Assembly: GCA_963575745.1 (NCBI GenBank)
Contig: CAUYUJ010016294.1
Span: 567,657 to 631,656 of the forward strand
Reading direction: 5' to 3'
Source of the DNA: Prorocentrum cordatum
Taxonomy: Eukaryota > Sar > Dinophyceae > Prorocentrales > Prorocentraceae
DNA length: 64,000 nt
Notes under the pieces: generated by a model
The model's input: only the letters and a program-made list of their open reading frames with translations
Told to the model about the DNA's origin: nothing
The model's database searches: none
Shown here: positions 20,936 to 32,178 of the stretch, piece by piece
Layout of the letters: each line of letters starts with the position of its first letter
Position numbering within the stretch: position 1 is the stretch's first letter
Translations under genes and position numbers: made by a program

Positions 20936-23900
20936 TCATTCGCGCGCCTTGCATTTCAAGACGCCCTGCTTCTCGTCACGCGCGACGTGGCTCGCGTCCA
21001 CGGAGAAAGCCGAGTTCGGCAATGTCCTCTGGCACTTGCAACTGCACTGCAAGGCCTGCCAACTGCGCGACGCGAGCCCGTCGGCATTGCAACCTGCGCA
21101 TGCAACTTTACTTGTTCTCGCGAAGTGCTCGCTCTCCTGTCTGGCGCTTGCGCGCCCCCGCCGAGCGAACAGCTTTCCGCGCGCTGCGCGCGTCAGCAGT
21201 CGCCTCAACCGTTTCGACTCATCGGCCACACCCTTCGCGGCGATGCCCCGCCCGCGACAGCTCTCGCACACCAGTCTTGCTCCTTTCTTCGCCCGGCGGC
21301 CCTCCATTTGGCCGCGGTTCAAATGGCCGACCCCCCAGAAGGACACCCCGCAACCAACGCTCCGCACGTCAGGGGTTCCGCTTCCGCCTCCGCTTCCCGT
21401 TTGCGATTCCCTGCCTCGCAATTTGTCCACGGCGCCGCCTTCCCCCGCTCCTCCGCGCACTTCCGACGCGACCTCCCCCCCGCTGCGTCGGGCTTTTTCT
21501 GAGCTTCCGACACATCCGCCTTCTCGTCGCACAGCGACAGGCACGCCTCGTTCGAACATCGCACTGCGCCGGCGCTCCCGTTCCACTCCGCGCAGCCGCT
21601 CCGCGACTTCTGCTTGGATTTGGCGCGGCTGCACTTCGCGCAGCACATTGTCCGAACCCTTGCTGCCCCATCCCTCGTCGGCCACTGCGCCCCCGCCCCG
21701 ACCGCTGACGTGCCGCGTCGCACCGTCATCCCCCGCTTAGGTTGCCCACCTTCTGCACGTGGCGCACCATTTCACGCCCGCGTCTTTCATTCCCCCCGTG
21801 CGCCCCTTGCAAAACGCCGGCCCCTCCTTCCTCGGGAAGTCGCAATTCGCGAGCGCCTCCACCAGCGACCTCCGCCGGCAGCGCTCGCGCTGCTCTCGGG
21901 GCGCGAGTTCCGCCCCCCACCCACCCCAACCCGCATCTTCCTTCCCCTCGCAGCACCTGCAACAGCTTTTTCGCGCCAGCCACCTCACCTTCGCTGCGCG
22001 GCGCCCCATCACGGGGCCCGAAAATCAAGAAGTTCTCTCGCCTGCGCACGCGCGCGATGGCAACGTAATTTGACATTAAACTCACGCCGCGCCCTCTTAC
22101 AAAGTCCGCCATCACTGCCCCCGCGGCCCGGCCCTGCGATTGAGCGCGCCGTCACCGCCAAAGCCGGGGTCATCATAGACTGGGCGCGTTTCACACTCAA
22201 TACTGGATGCTTCCGATACCCGCCCAAGAACCATCGCCGCCCTTGAGATGGGAAGCTCGGATACAGACCGGGCCCCCAGCCTGGCAGGTGCCACTCCTTC
22301 GCGTGAAAGTCCAACACAATCGCTCTCGGTAGATGCACCTAGACTTCCTCGTCTTCATCTCCCAGGACCTCGTCCTCGCGCAACGCCCATCCATGGATCG
22401 TCGCTGCGCGCCCCCGCAACCGCTGCTTCCTCGACCGACCCGAATGATCTGCCCAAGCTACCGGAACCCCCTTCGCCAGAGGCAACCACCCCGGCAAGCT
22501 TGCGCACGCCCTGTCGCCGCACCCCAGCCACCGTAGTTTGTCCACCACCATGCACGGGCGCCTCTGTTTCCCGCCATGGCTCGGGCGATCTCTGGCTGCG
22601 ACCCTGAGCAGCCGGCCCCCTCGCCCCTGCGCCCGCTGCGCAGCTCTCCGCTTCCCGACGTGGCAACGAATGTCCTGGCTCGCATAAATGCGAGCCCCCC
22701 GCGAAACCGCGCGTCTTCCGGCGACGTCGCGACGAGCTTTCTCCCTCGCTCAACTTTGCATTCCTCGCACTCTAGTCCGTCCCGTTTGGCAAGTGCCTCT
22801 GCGTCTCGTAGGCAACGCGCGTTCCCGCACAACGGCGCATCGCCCACCCATGCGCGTGCGTTCCGACAGCATCCGTCGGCAAAACTCGTCGTGCACTCCA
22901 AGAAACCAATCGTCCTGGTCCTCTACGCGCTTGCACTCCGTCAACTCCGCCATCCCCTGCGCTGCCCCTTCGCCTCCTGCCCCAAGAGATACACTGCCCG
23001 TGGCCCCCCGCAGCGCCCGGCGCGCACCTCCTCGCGTTCTTCGAAAACAAAGCGGGCAGAACATGAATGGCCGTCAACGACGGCGGCTCCAATTTATAGA
23101 AATCCCAACAAAACAACTCATTCAAGCCCCCGAGAGGACTGTCCAAACCGCCCCCAAAAACTGTCGAATCTCTTGCTGCTGACATGCACGAACGCAAATG
23201 CGAGTCAAGCTCTGCTAAGAGGTTCGCGCTGACCATGCTCACATCGTCCACGATCAACCATTCCCACTGGACATTCTCTGCGCGGCCATTTCCTTGTTCG
23301 TCTTCTTGTTGGACTCTGCGCCCCCGTCGCCCCCTACATGTGGCCCCGTCGTTGTTGACACCGATCCTGGATGCGCTGCGCATAGCGTTCCCGTCGCGCG
23401 CCGCCGCGCCTGTGGCCCGCGCTGCTGCTGCTTGGAAATCGACGCCGCGCGGCCGCCCCATCTCTTTCTCGCGCAATTCCTCCAGGATCGTATCTACGAC
23501 AAAAAACTCGGCGGCCCCTGGACCACCGTGCAATGCCCACACGAGGGGCCCCATAACATAACGACTTTTGCCTGTCCTCTTGCCCCTCGACGAACTCGCA
23601 AGGACGCTATGCTGGCCCGCGTTCACCCCCCCATCCCGAAGCCCCTTTTCTTCACTTCCGCACGATGGGCGCCACTGCCGTTTTTTTCGCCACCACCTCT
23701 GGGGCACCCCCCGCTTCGCCCGCGCCGCCTGCTTCCGCGGCTCTCGACGCCGGCTCTCTGCACTGCCGCGCCACCCCACTTCAAAACACCGTCCCCGCCG
23801 CGCTTCTTGCGCTTTCCGCTCTTACATCTCTTGCCCTCGCCCCACGCGGCGTCGCCCGTTGCCGTGGCCCCCCGACTTTTCCAATTTCGCACTCCGCAAC

Positions 23901-24850
23901 TGCGCTGGTCCGCCAGTCCTCTCTCTCCATGGAGGCGCCCCCCGCGCGCGTCTACCGCCCTGGCCCCGCGTCGACGATTCTCGTCCTCGTGCTTCGCGAG
24001 GTCTTCGTCCGCAACTGGCCGCAAGTCCATAGCGCTCGCGTAGTTACGCGCGTCTCTTCGTCTCTTCACACGGCATGCAATTCTTCAACCACTCCAACAA
24101 CGCCTCCGCCCACGACCCACGCGCCCCGCGGATCCCGCAGGCGCGGCACTCCACAGCCGACGTCGTCACTCAGCACGAACGCCCGAAAATACACCATCAA
24201 CAGGGGCCCGTTCCCATTCCCCTCCCCCCGCCCCGCGCTTCGGCTGCGGGGCCCCATGGAAACTCGGTTTCCTCGGGCGCTCGTTCCGCACCGGAACCCG
24301 CGTGCGCCTCGGAGTTCCCATCTCTGAGACATCCGGGAACGGCACCCACGAAAAACTCCCACCTGCCTTGACCACATATTCCGCGCCTGCTGTCAACTGG
24401 CCCCCATCTGCGGCCGGCCCTCGCCAGCTTCCGCTTTCTCCTGGTCTGCTGCTTCGAGAACCTTCTGATCCCAGACGGCGTTAGCTCCGCCTGGTACTCA
24501 TTGCTGGCAGCAGCCGACGTCTCCGCTCAGCTGCGAGGGAATGCTGCCAGCTCTACGCGCCAGTATCGAAATAACCCGTTCAGCGACAAATGCGCCACGT
24601 CGGGCACTCCCGGATCGCCCATCGGGCGCATGCCATACAAGCACGCAGGACTCTCAAATACACTTCGAACCCTTGTCGACCCCTCTTGCTCATCTGCTTC
24701 CAAAATCAACGACGCTGCAACGGCCGCGCCGCCCCCGTCTGCGCAGAGCCACTCCGCCATCCGCACTGCTTCTGCCCGGGGATCATGGCTGTTTCCGCGG
24801 TCTTGATACTCTCGACACCGGTAACAAGCGACGCCCTCTGACATGGCCGG
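20936..24850 (-). pseudogene. PIF1/Helitron-type DNA helicase relic
   Basis: Minus-strand fragments in several frames line up in order with a PIF1-family helicase. A degraded Walker A is HGGPGAAEF (about 23,530-23,504; the Lys-Ser/Thr is gone). Walker B is LIVDDVSMV with the following LLAELDSHLR (23,257-23,200). A GDFxQLPP-type motif reads CWDFYKLEPP (about 23,110-23,081). C-terminal helicase motifs appear around 22,200 (HPVLSVKRAQ then an A-V-T-A-R-S stretch in the QGQT region) and as SNYVAIARVRRRENFLIF (22,073-22,020). After it come Cys pairs (CESC, CAGC, CSCKC; 21,320-20,940) resembling a zinc-binding tail. The part above 23.8 kb is unassigned N-terminal sequence. Frameshifts and the lost Walker A Lys argue against function. 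Confidence 0.65.
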
Positions 24851-25071
24851 CAGGGTGGATGGGGGGGCCGACGCGGGGAGGCCCGCGCGGCGTTGATCAT
24901 AAACGCTGGAGAGGGGCGTTCTCTGGGATGATGTTGGGGCGTCCTGGGGTCTTCAATCATTCTCAGTATTAGGTATTGATGATCGAATACAAACTGGCCC
25001 CATGTCTACATGTGCCGCGACTCTGGCAGGCCTGTCACCCGATGATTGGAAGTTCGCCGGTCCCTCCTGAG

Positions 25072-25665
25072 TCTCTAGGCGCGAGAGATCCCCCTCCGCC
25101 CCCATGCCCCCCCCGCCCCCCCGGGCCACGAACCGGAAAGGCGACCCCCCCCCCCGGCCGCGGACGACCCACCCCCGAACTCACCACGGGAGATCAAGGC
25201 GCCCCCAAGCTCCATTAGAGCTCCATGATAGCCCTTGAAGCTTCCCAAGGGCTCCCGACACGGCCCGAGAGGGCCTCAAATGGCCGAGAGTTCGTTCCAA
25301 AACTCCCATAAAGGCCCCCAGACGGTCCTGGATGTTTTGCAAGACGCACCAGGAGACCTACAAGTGGCCCCTGGAGAACGGCCCAAGACGACCAAATCGC
25401 GCAATTCCCTTGGGTAAACGTAAATGTTTATCACGTTCGCTCGCTGGCCCGTCACTACGTCCAAGACGGGCCAAAAAGCGCCCAGGAAGGCTCCAAGACG
25501 GCCGAGGAGACCCCCACGACGGCCAAAGAAACCGCCAAGACGGCCCAAGAGGCCCCATGAACAGCCAACCAAGCCTCCAAGCCGGCCCCAACACAGACCC
25601 AAGAGGGGAAGCCCGAAGCGAAAGCTCAGCCTCCAAGTACCGAGAAGCAGCACCAAAAGCTTGAA
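25072..25665 (+). repeat. dispersed repeat, copy 2
   Basis: Same family as 19,540-20,120: it opens TCTCTAGGCGCGAGAGATCC, then shows a C-run, CGCGGACGACCCACC, repeated CCAAGACGG/CCAAGAGGC motifs and the central CAATTCCCTTGGGTAAACG landmark. It carries no ORF of natural composition. With copy 1 it brackets the helicase relic. Confidence 0.7.
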
Positions 25666-25937
25666 CTCGATTAAGGGGTCGGCGGATGTGGCATGAGCCT
25701 ATAGAGTCGCTACATACATGTCTCTGGTCTGCCCCATACCTGAAGCCACCCCGCTTCCAGTCTACGATTCGGCTGACAGTCCGGATTGTCGATCTCCTGC
25801 TCCTGGTCCGAGTCTGCCTGCGATGTCAACGTAGAGTTGCCGATCGATTTCTACTTGAACCCTGTCGAGGCCACCATCGCTACCCCATGGAATGGAACAT
25901 CCACGAATGGTTAACCAACTTCCCCTCGTCTTGCGTT

Positions 25938-25939
<2 letters not shown>

Positions 25940-25976
<37 letters not shown>

Positions 25977-26056
25977 ACACACACACACACACACACACAC
26001 ATACACACACACACGCACACACACACGCACAAGCACATGCACACGCACACGCACAC
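25940..26056 (+). repeat. (CA)n dinucleotide microsatellite
   Basis: A CA-repeat of about 115 bases, with CG and TA interruptions towards its right end. Confidence 0.95.
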
Positions 26057-26059
26057 ATA

Positions 26060-27785
26060 TTCATGCCCCTCCGTTGCCACAACTATTGTCGCATGCGAAG
26101 TCCACGCACCAGTCTCCCCACTTGCTGGCAGCGCCGTGGGCGCCATTTACGTAATTCAACCATCTTCCATACGCGCCTGGTGGACGATCTTCTTCGGGTA
26201 ACCGTATGAAGATGCCCCATTGGCCTCGGCGTCAAAGCATGCCCGCGGAAAAAAACGCAGTCTAGCTTGAGCCCCCTTGCACGCTCCCCGCGGCCACGCC
26301 CCATTCCCTCAGTGACGGCCATGGAGCAAAAGCAATGTCGGGCTTCCAATGGAGGCGCGACTGCAAATGCGCTCTCGCGCATGGAATTGCACTTAACTTG
26401 CGGCGCCACCAGCCAGGATCGGCACCCAGGATGGCATCGCCCCCCTGTCGACGCCCACCCACCACGCCCGTGTGTTTTACCGGCAACAGCTCAGCACTCC
26501 TCTTCCTTCACCTTTTCGAAGACTTCATGCTTCCAAATTCTCCCAATGGGCTCGCCCTAAAGGAGTCCAAGTTCAAGCCCCACTGGTTGGTCCGTTGCCC
26601 CCATCCCCCCCCCCCCAATTCCTACGCCCCCCCCAATTCCTATGGCTATGCCTCTGCCTATGCCCATGTCTCCCCCCTGACTCACATGCCTACGCCCATG
26701 CCTTTGCCTGCTTGCTTGCTTGCTTGATTGCTTGATTGCTTGCGCGATTGCACGCTTGCTTGCTCGCTTGCTTGCATGCGCGCTTGCTTGCGCGTTTGCT
26801 TGCTGAGTTGCGGATCCCAAGCATGCTTGATTCCTCTGACTCCTTGATTTGAGTCGTCTTCCCTATCTGGAGTCAACGCTGGCTGCCCCCCCCCCCCCCC
26901 CCCCCGCCCCCCCCCGCCCCCCCTCGCCCACCCACCCCCGGAGCTAGCTATTGACGCGACGTGAGTTCTGGGCCCAACCGGCCCCCTGATACATCGCCCC
27001 AAGAATTGCGCATATGTCCTCCGGGCGAACTGGCCGCGATTCATCGACACTTCCGCAAACCTCGCATGCCCCTGGAACTTGCAGCCAGGCCCGGAGTCAA
27101 CATGCTCCACAAATCAACTAGCGCGGCGAACTGCGGCGACGAATCCAGCAGGTACACCGGGCGAAAATATTGCGCGCGCCTCCCCTGATACCCCCGCCCC
27201 CCCCCCGCCCCACCCCTCAGACCCGTTAGCCCCGCTGCCCTCGCGCATCTGACCCGCGCCCAAGTCCCGGGCGACCCGGCGCGCGCCTGGATTTCACGCT
27301 GGCCCCGAACAACTTCCCGGGGGCATTAAACGAGAGGTGCCGTACTCACTTCTGGCCCCATTTAACGCAATGCCATTTCCCCCTTCGCATCTCCCACGAC
27401 CTCTCTCGTCGATGTCCACACTGTCGGCCAGATCGCCCCAATTAGCTCCTGGGCCACAGGCTCTGCAGGAACGCCCTAATCGATCATCAGTAGTCATATG
27501 GCCGACCAGACTTTCAAGCATAGCTCGATAGAGTCGATCTGGGTACACATCTGACATCGTCGCCCTGCCTCCTCGAGCAATCAGAACACGCCGAAGCTGG
27601 CCATGGCATTCCACACTGAGGGTTATTCCGATGAAGGAGATGCGCTCCATGAGCCACGCGGACTTCATCCTGCCCCCCAGTCGCCACCTGCTTCAAATCA
27701 TAACAGCGCGCATCACCATCAAGCGTCTTCACCTGGCTTGGACTAGGGCAAGCTTTTGGGACTCAACTAGCTCAATCGGTTTTCG
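26060..27785. other. unassigned stretch with short repeats
   Basis: Contains a (GCTT)n tract (26,707-26,804) and a poly-C tract (26,885-26,923). The minus-strand frame 27,294-27,668 (124 aa, starting MKSAWLMERISF) has natural-looking composition but no recognised domain, and could be a fragment of a gene or mobile element. Otherwise I see nothing. Confidence 0.4.
26707..26804 (+). repeat. (GCTT)n tetranucleotide microsatellite
   Basis: GCTT repeats with GATT, GCGC and GCAT variants. Confidence 0.85.
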
Positions 27786-27794
27786 ATGCTTTTC

Positions 27795-27968
27795 AGTATC
27801 ATCATCCTGAACATTCTCACCGTCGTCATCGCCAGCGTCATCACCATCACACCGTCGTCTTTTTCATCATCACCACCATCGTCCTCATCGTCATCGTCAT
27901 CGCCATCACCGCCACGATCATCATCTCATCGACATCGTCATCGATCATCATCGTCGTCGTCGTCATGG
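27795..27968 (+). repeat. (ATC)n/(GTC)n triplet microsatellite
   Basis: CATCATCGTCATC-type triplets with frequent substitutions. A shorter version of the very long ATC array at 56-58 kb. Confidence 0.85.
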
Positions 27969-27992
27969 GGCCCAGGGCCTACTCGGCCAGGC

Positions 27993-28553
27993 CTACGCGG
28001 CCTGTCCAGAAGCAGGGGCGGCACGCTGCCTCGCGCGGCCAGCGCGCGAAACTTCGGACAGCACCTCCGCCAGGTCAGGGAGCGCCGCGGAGACCTCTTC
28101 CAAGCGCTGGGCCACGGCTTTGTTCACGACGCGGAAGAACTCCGCAGGGCCAGGCGCGGAGTCGATCATGCACGCCCTGACCTCCCGAAACACGTCGGAG
28201 CGAAACATGGCGGCGATCTGCAGCCGCGGGTCGTCGGCGTCGTCGGTCTTCGCCGTCGCAGCAGACCCGTCGAAAGCGCGCCGGCGCTCCTCGTGGCGGA
28301 GCGCATCGCGGCTCAGAGCGGACAGGCTCCCCGCGTAGGAGGACACAGGCTCTTGGAGGAAGGTAACTTGCTCATGACCTTCCACCTGCACTTCCATGGG
28401 GCGCGCGCCGAAACGCGCCGCGGCCGTATCAAGCACGGAGCAGCCGCCGTCTGCGCGCCAACCGTCGCCCCGCGCGCCTGGTTCCACGAGCTGGATCGAC
28501 GCGCGCGCGAACGCGTCGTCCGCGAAGTCTTCTTCCAGGATGGGCCCCATCGT
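27993..28553 (-). CDS. hypothetical protein or 3' exon, 185 aa
   Basis: An ATG at 28,550 opens a frame of natural composition with a long amphipathic C-terminal half (FFRVVNKAVAQRLEEVSAAL and surroundings), predicted mainly helical. I do not recognise it. Just upstream on the same strand, another frame ends with a protein-like tail (LPLIPSERFAAIMRALRAQW, stop at 28,627-28,629), so this may be a separate short gene or a further exon of the locus extending to 34.3 kb. It is followed by the triplet microsatellite at 27.8-27.97 kb. Confidence 0.4.
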   Translation of the reverse strand, partial: TMGPILEEDFADDAFARASIQLVEPGARGDGWRADGGCSVLDTAAARFGARPMEVQVEGHEQVTFLQEPVSSYAGSLSALSRDALRHEERRRAFDGSAATAKTDDADDPRLQIAAMFRSDVFREVRACMIDSAPGPAEFFRVVNKAVAQRLEEVSAALPDLAEVLSEVSRAGRARQRAAPASGQAA

Positions 28554-29475
28554 TCAACATGTAGATATCCGATGGCACATTGTCGGGGCGGGCCGCCTCG
28601 CGCATGCTGCCGCGCAGCCGTTGCAGTCAACGGCGCCACTGAGCCCGCAGCGCTCGCATGATAGCGGCGAAGCGCTCCGACGGGATCAGCGGCAAGTTCG
28701 CGACCCCGCGCAGGGCGCGGCACGCGGGGGGGGCATCTTCGTCGACGACGCCTGCGACCTCGGCTTGGAGACCCGATGCCGCCCCCTCCCCCCGAACGCA
28801 ATTGGAACGGTCTGCGACAAGCGGGGCAAGTCTGGGTCGAGGCCCCCCTCCGCTATCGCCCCGACGCCGTTCTTGCCTGGCTGCTTCGCCAGGCGGACGC
28901 GCAGCCCCACCTGGCTAGGCGACTGCGGGAAGCACCGGGCTTCCGCCTCGGCGGCGGCAGCCGCGCCAACAACTGATCGACGAGCTGGGCGAGACCTTCG
29001 GGGCGGCCGTCGAGGTTGGGGGGGCCGCGCCCGCGGGGGCTTCGTTGTTTCAGCCGACTGCCAAGCCTCGCCCGACTACATGTACCACTTCTTGAAGAAA
29101 GGCAAGGAATCCAGCCACGTGGCCGCGCACTCTGTCATCCGCGCCCCCTCTCTCTCGCTGCCTGGTGGAGGTCTTCGCCATGGCATCCGCGAAATCTCTG
29201 CCGCGCGCAGCGGAGAAGAGCGGCTGGCGCGCGCAAAACTCTGCGATCAGGCACCCGATGGACCACATGTCCAGATCTTCTTGTAAGCGCCGGCCCCTCA
29301 GGAAGACGTCGAGGGGCCTGTAATGGGGCGTGCGCGCGCTGATCTCGTCGTCGCAGGCGCGCAGCCTCTCCTGCAACCTGCCGCGGGGGTTCACGATCTC
29401 CACGCAGCCGAGATCGCCGATGACCACCAGCGGAGATGGGAGGCGGACGGAGAAGAGGGGGTGGACGACGACCTC

Positions 29476-30045
29476 CTGGGGGAGGAGAAGAGAATTTCGG
29501 CAGGACGACGACCTGCAGCTCAAACATTCCATGTTAAATCTCGATTTGAGCTCTAGCATCCCACGTTAGATCTCAAATTGGCTCTAAAACCCCATGTTGA
29601 ATCTCGATTTGAGCTCTAACCTCCCACGTTAGATCGCAACGTGAGCTCTACCACCCCATGTTGAATTTCGATTTGAGCTCTGACAGCCCAGTTTCTCGAC
29701 TTGAGCTCAACATCCCATATTAGATCTCGATCTGAACTCAAACATCCCATGTTATTGGATCTCGAGTTGAACTCCAACAGCCCGTGGTAGATCTCGACGT
29801 GAGCTCTAAGCTCCCATGATAGATTCGGATTTGAACTCTAACAACCCATGCTAGATCTCTATGTGAGCTCTAACATCCCATGTTAGATCTTGATTGAGTT
29901 CTAACATCCCATGTTTTAACTCGACTGTGCTCTGACTGCCCATGTTTATCCCATGTTAGGAGTCGACTGTGCTCTGACAGCCCATGCTAAAACTCGATGT
30001 GGCTGCTGCTGCATCCGTGGATTGCGCCTCCAAGGAACTCGGGAC
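29476..30045 (-). other. intron of the kinase-like gene, packed with satellite
   Basis: The donor reads CCAG|GTCCCG, with the exon ending at 30,046. The acceptor reads TTCTCCTCCCCCAG|GAGG, with the exon starting at 29,475 and a clean polypyrimidine tract. Joining the exons keeps the frame (phase 0) and links the catalytic-loop exon to the DLG exon. Almost all of the 570 nt is satellite array A. AG|GT...AG|G borders fit dinoflagellate introns. Confidence 0.6.
29519..29996 (+). repeat. 32-bp satellite, array A
   Basis: About 14 copies of a unit whose core is ATCTCGATTTGAGCTCTAAC, followed by ATCCCATG. Units are 32 bp, with some about 27 bp that lack TTAGA. The array lies inside the kinase-like gene's intron and has the same orientation as the other three arrays. 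Confidence 0.95.
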
Positions 30046-31118
30046 CTGGCGCTCGAACTCCAGCTTGCCGAAAGGGGCCGGCGTCGCGTTGCCCCATTCA
30101 CCAAGCTCCCGCTTTGCCAACGGCTCCTGCCCGAAGCAATCGCGCAACTGGATTGCCCCTCGCATGCAGGTATCCACTGGCTTGAGAACGCTGCGAACGC
30201 AGCCTCTGTCGTGGATGAACTGAATCCCGCCGAGAATGCCGTTGCAGCAGTGACGCATGCCGCCCTGCGCGAGCCTGGATGTCTGAAGAAATTGGCGCGC
30301 ATCGATCTCATAGAGGTCGAACGCGAGGCCGATGTTGACCGACCACGTCGCCTTTCTGTCGCGGGCCCCTCAACTGCCTGAAGAGGCCCACGTCGACTAT
30401 CCGAACGACGCCCGGGTGAAAGCCTAGAGCAACGCGTCGCCCAACCCGATCATCAGCCGCTCCCCGGGCATCGGAGCTGCACCCCCTCAATCCGCCCATC
30501 CTCCTAGGAGCCCCGCGGCATCTTGATGGCGCGGCCTCGCATGTCGCCAGCTCCCCCAGGAGAGCCCCCCACGGCGATACACACCTTGCCACGAGTTCCC
30601 TGGCCGAGCTCCGCTACCCGCCCCACGGCGCAAGCATGTTCCAGGTCCTCGCATTTGCTCTGACTCTTGGCGCCGTGCACCACAAGGACCGCTTCGAGCT
30701 TCATCGGAAGCAGATGGGCACCGCTGCTGGCCTCAGGCTCGATCGCGGGGCCCCTCCAGTTGTCGCCGAGCGCCTTCTTCAGAAACCGAGCGCAGGCATC
30801 TGCGACAACTGCGCAGGGCCACGCTACCTCCACTCTATGTTGCGCGACCTTCTCCAACGCCAAAAGGTGGCGCGGCCCTTCTGGCACCCTGGCCTCGAAG
30901 CCGGCGGCGACCTCTCCCCATCTCATCGTGATTACATGGGTTTTCTTGCCGTCGCTGCGGAAGTGAAAGCCCCACTTGGAGCACTTGGCCTCGCTGCGGC
31001 CGCGACCGAGGCCCTCGGGTGGCATCGCCGCCAAAGCCCGCGGAGGCCAGGCCAGGCGCCCCGAAGCGCCCCCGCGGCTGCCACAGCGACATGGAACCGA
31101 CGCAGCTTCGGAACCCAC

Positions 31119-31655
31119 CCCCCCATCATCCCCCCCATGCGCCCCTCTGGGCGCTGAATCCCCTGGCCCCCCCCTTCGCCCTTCCCCCCCCGCCGCTTGC
31201 CGTGGCCCCCCTCATTCGCCCCCCCCCGGCTCGCCTCTCGGCCGCGCGGCAAGAACGCGCGACCCATTGAAAGACCATGGACATGCATCTCGAAGAAGCG
31301 ATACTGCCGGGCGCCATGCCAGCCTGCAGAATGCAAGGGTAAGCCTTCGGAAAGTTGATCACCCTCACCCTGCGCCCCGCGGGCGCCCTGGCCCAAACCC
31401 CGCGCGCGCGCGACCTGAAGGATGACGGAAGGCTCTTCCCCAGAACTCACACCCTCGTGGACACGGCGCCGCCAGCGCGCGCCTCTGCCGCAGATCGGCC
31501 CGCGGCCTCCGTCGGGGGGGGCCCGTGCCCCAGCGCGCTCGCTGCAGGCTCATGCCTCGGACCTGTTGCAGCCTATATAAACTCGTCGCCAACATCGAAC
31601 GCCGGAGCAGCCGCTCCACCAGGGGCTGGCCACCTTGGAGCCGTTGCAGCCCGTG
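31119..31655. other. no clear gene; possible minus-strand exon
   Basis: On the minus strand around 31,370-31,250 a short frame (INFPKAYPCILQAGMAPG) looks protein-like and could be an exon of the kinase-like locus. The rest of the stretch is GC-biased sequence in which no frame stands out. Confidence 0.3.
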
Positions 31656-32177
31656 TCAAACCTTCCCCTGGTTATTCTTCTTCGCCGTCGGAGGAGGCCC
31701 GTCGCCGACGTCGGAGGACGAGGGCGGGTCCGAGGACGAGGAGTCATCGCGCTTCTGATTAATAGGACTGCCCTTCGGCTGGCTCGTCTTCTTCTCCTCC
31801 TTCTTGTCCTCCTCGTCGTCCGTTTCTTTCTCCCCCCCATTAATCCCGCCATCCTTCCCGCCGTCCTTCTCGCCCCCCTCCGCCCCCTCCTCCGTCGAGC
31901 GCAACTGCGCCGAGCGCGCAGCCAACGCCTCGATCTCGAATGCCACCGCATTGACTTTGAGCATGGCCTCGACGGCCCGCCCCGCGAGAAACGGGCCCAA
32001 TTTCTCCCCGCGGCACTCGTCGTTGCACAGCGCCAGCACCGAGCACCCCATCTCAATGCATCCGCGGACGCCAGCTCCGCCCGCAGGCGCTCCGAAGTAG
32101 ACCCACCTCTGCCCCCCCGCCTCGCGGCAGAACTCCTCGAGCAAATCGGCGTCGCTGTCGCGCGGAAACCACGGCAC
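31656..32177 (-). CDS. hypothetical acidic-tail protein or exon, 173 aa
   Basis: The N-terminal 95 residues have globular composition (YFGAPAGGAGVRGCIEMGCS, then a helical RAVEAMLKVNAVAFEIEALA). The tail is disordered, Glu/Asp/Lys/Gly-rich, and ends in KKNNQGKV. I do not recognise a catalytic family. The upstream ORF on the same strand stops two bases before this frame's ATG at 32,177. With the GAG|GTGCC sequence there, the two may be joined by splicing or separated by a single indel. Confidence 0.5.
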   Translation of the reverse strand: MPWFPRDSDADLLEEFCREAGGQRWVYFGAPAGGAGVRGCIEMGCSVLALCNDECRGEKLGPFLAGRAVEAMLKVNAVAFEIEALAARSAQLRSTEEGAEGGEKDGGKDGGINGGEKETDDEEDKKEEKKTSQPKGSPINQKRDDSSSSDPPSSSDVGDGPPPTAKKNNQGKV

Positions 32178-32178
32178 C

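Larger units (their letters stand above)
29050..31118 (-). pseudogene. protein kinase-like gene, probably a pseudokinase
   Basis: Pieces of a eukaryotic protein kinase follow each other on the minus strand. The glycine loop is ELGQGTRGKVCIA and the VAIK Lys lies in RAIKMPR (30,600-30,510). A strand HPGVVRIVDVG (about 30,410) and a hinge-like LAFDLYEID (about 30,330-30,300) come next. The catalytic loop is IHDRGCVRSVLKPVD (about 30,210-30,160). After an intron, the DFG position is DLG (29,415-29,407), then YRPLDVFL (29,322-29,299) and DMWSIGCLIAEF (29,271-29,236), typical of CMGC-like kinases. The catalytic Asp of HRD is Val and the metal-binding Asn is Asp, so phosphotransfer is unlikely. A frameshift at a G/C run (30,365-30,368) and stops between the N-lobe and the HPGVV strand also break it. 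About 170 residues of unrecognised sequence precede the N-lobe. Confidence 0.6.
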
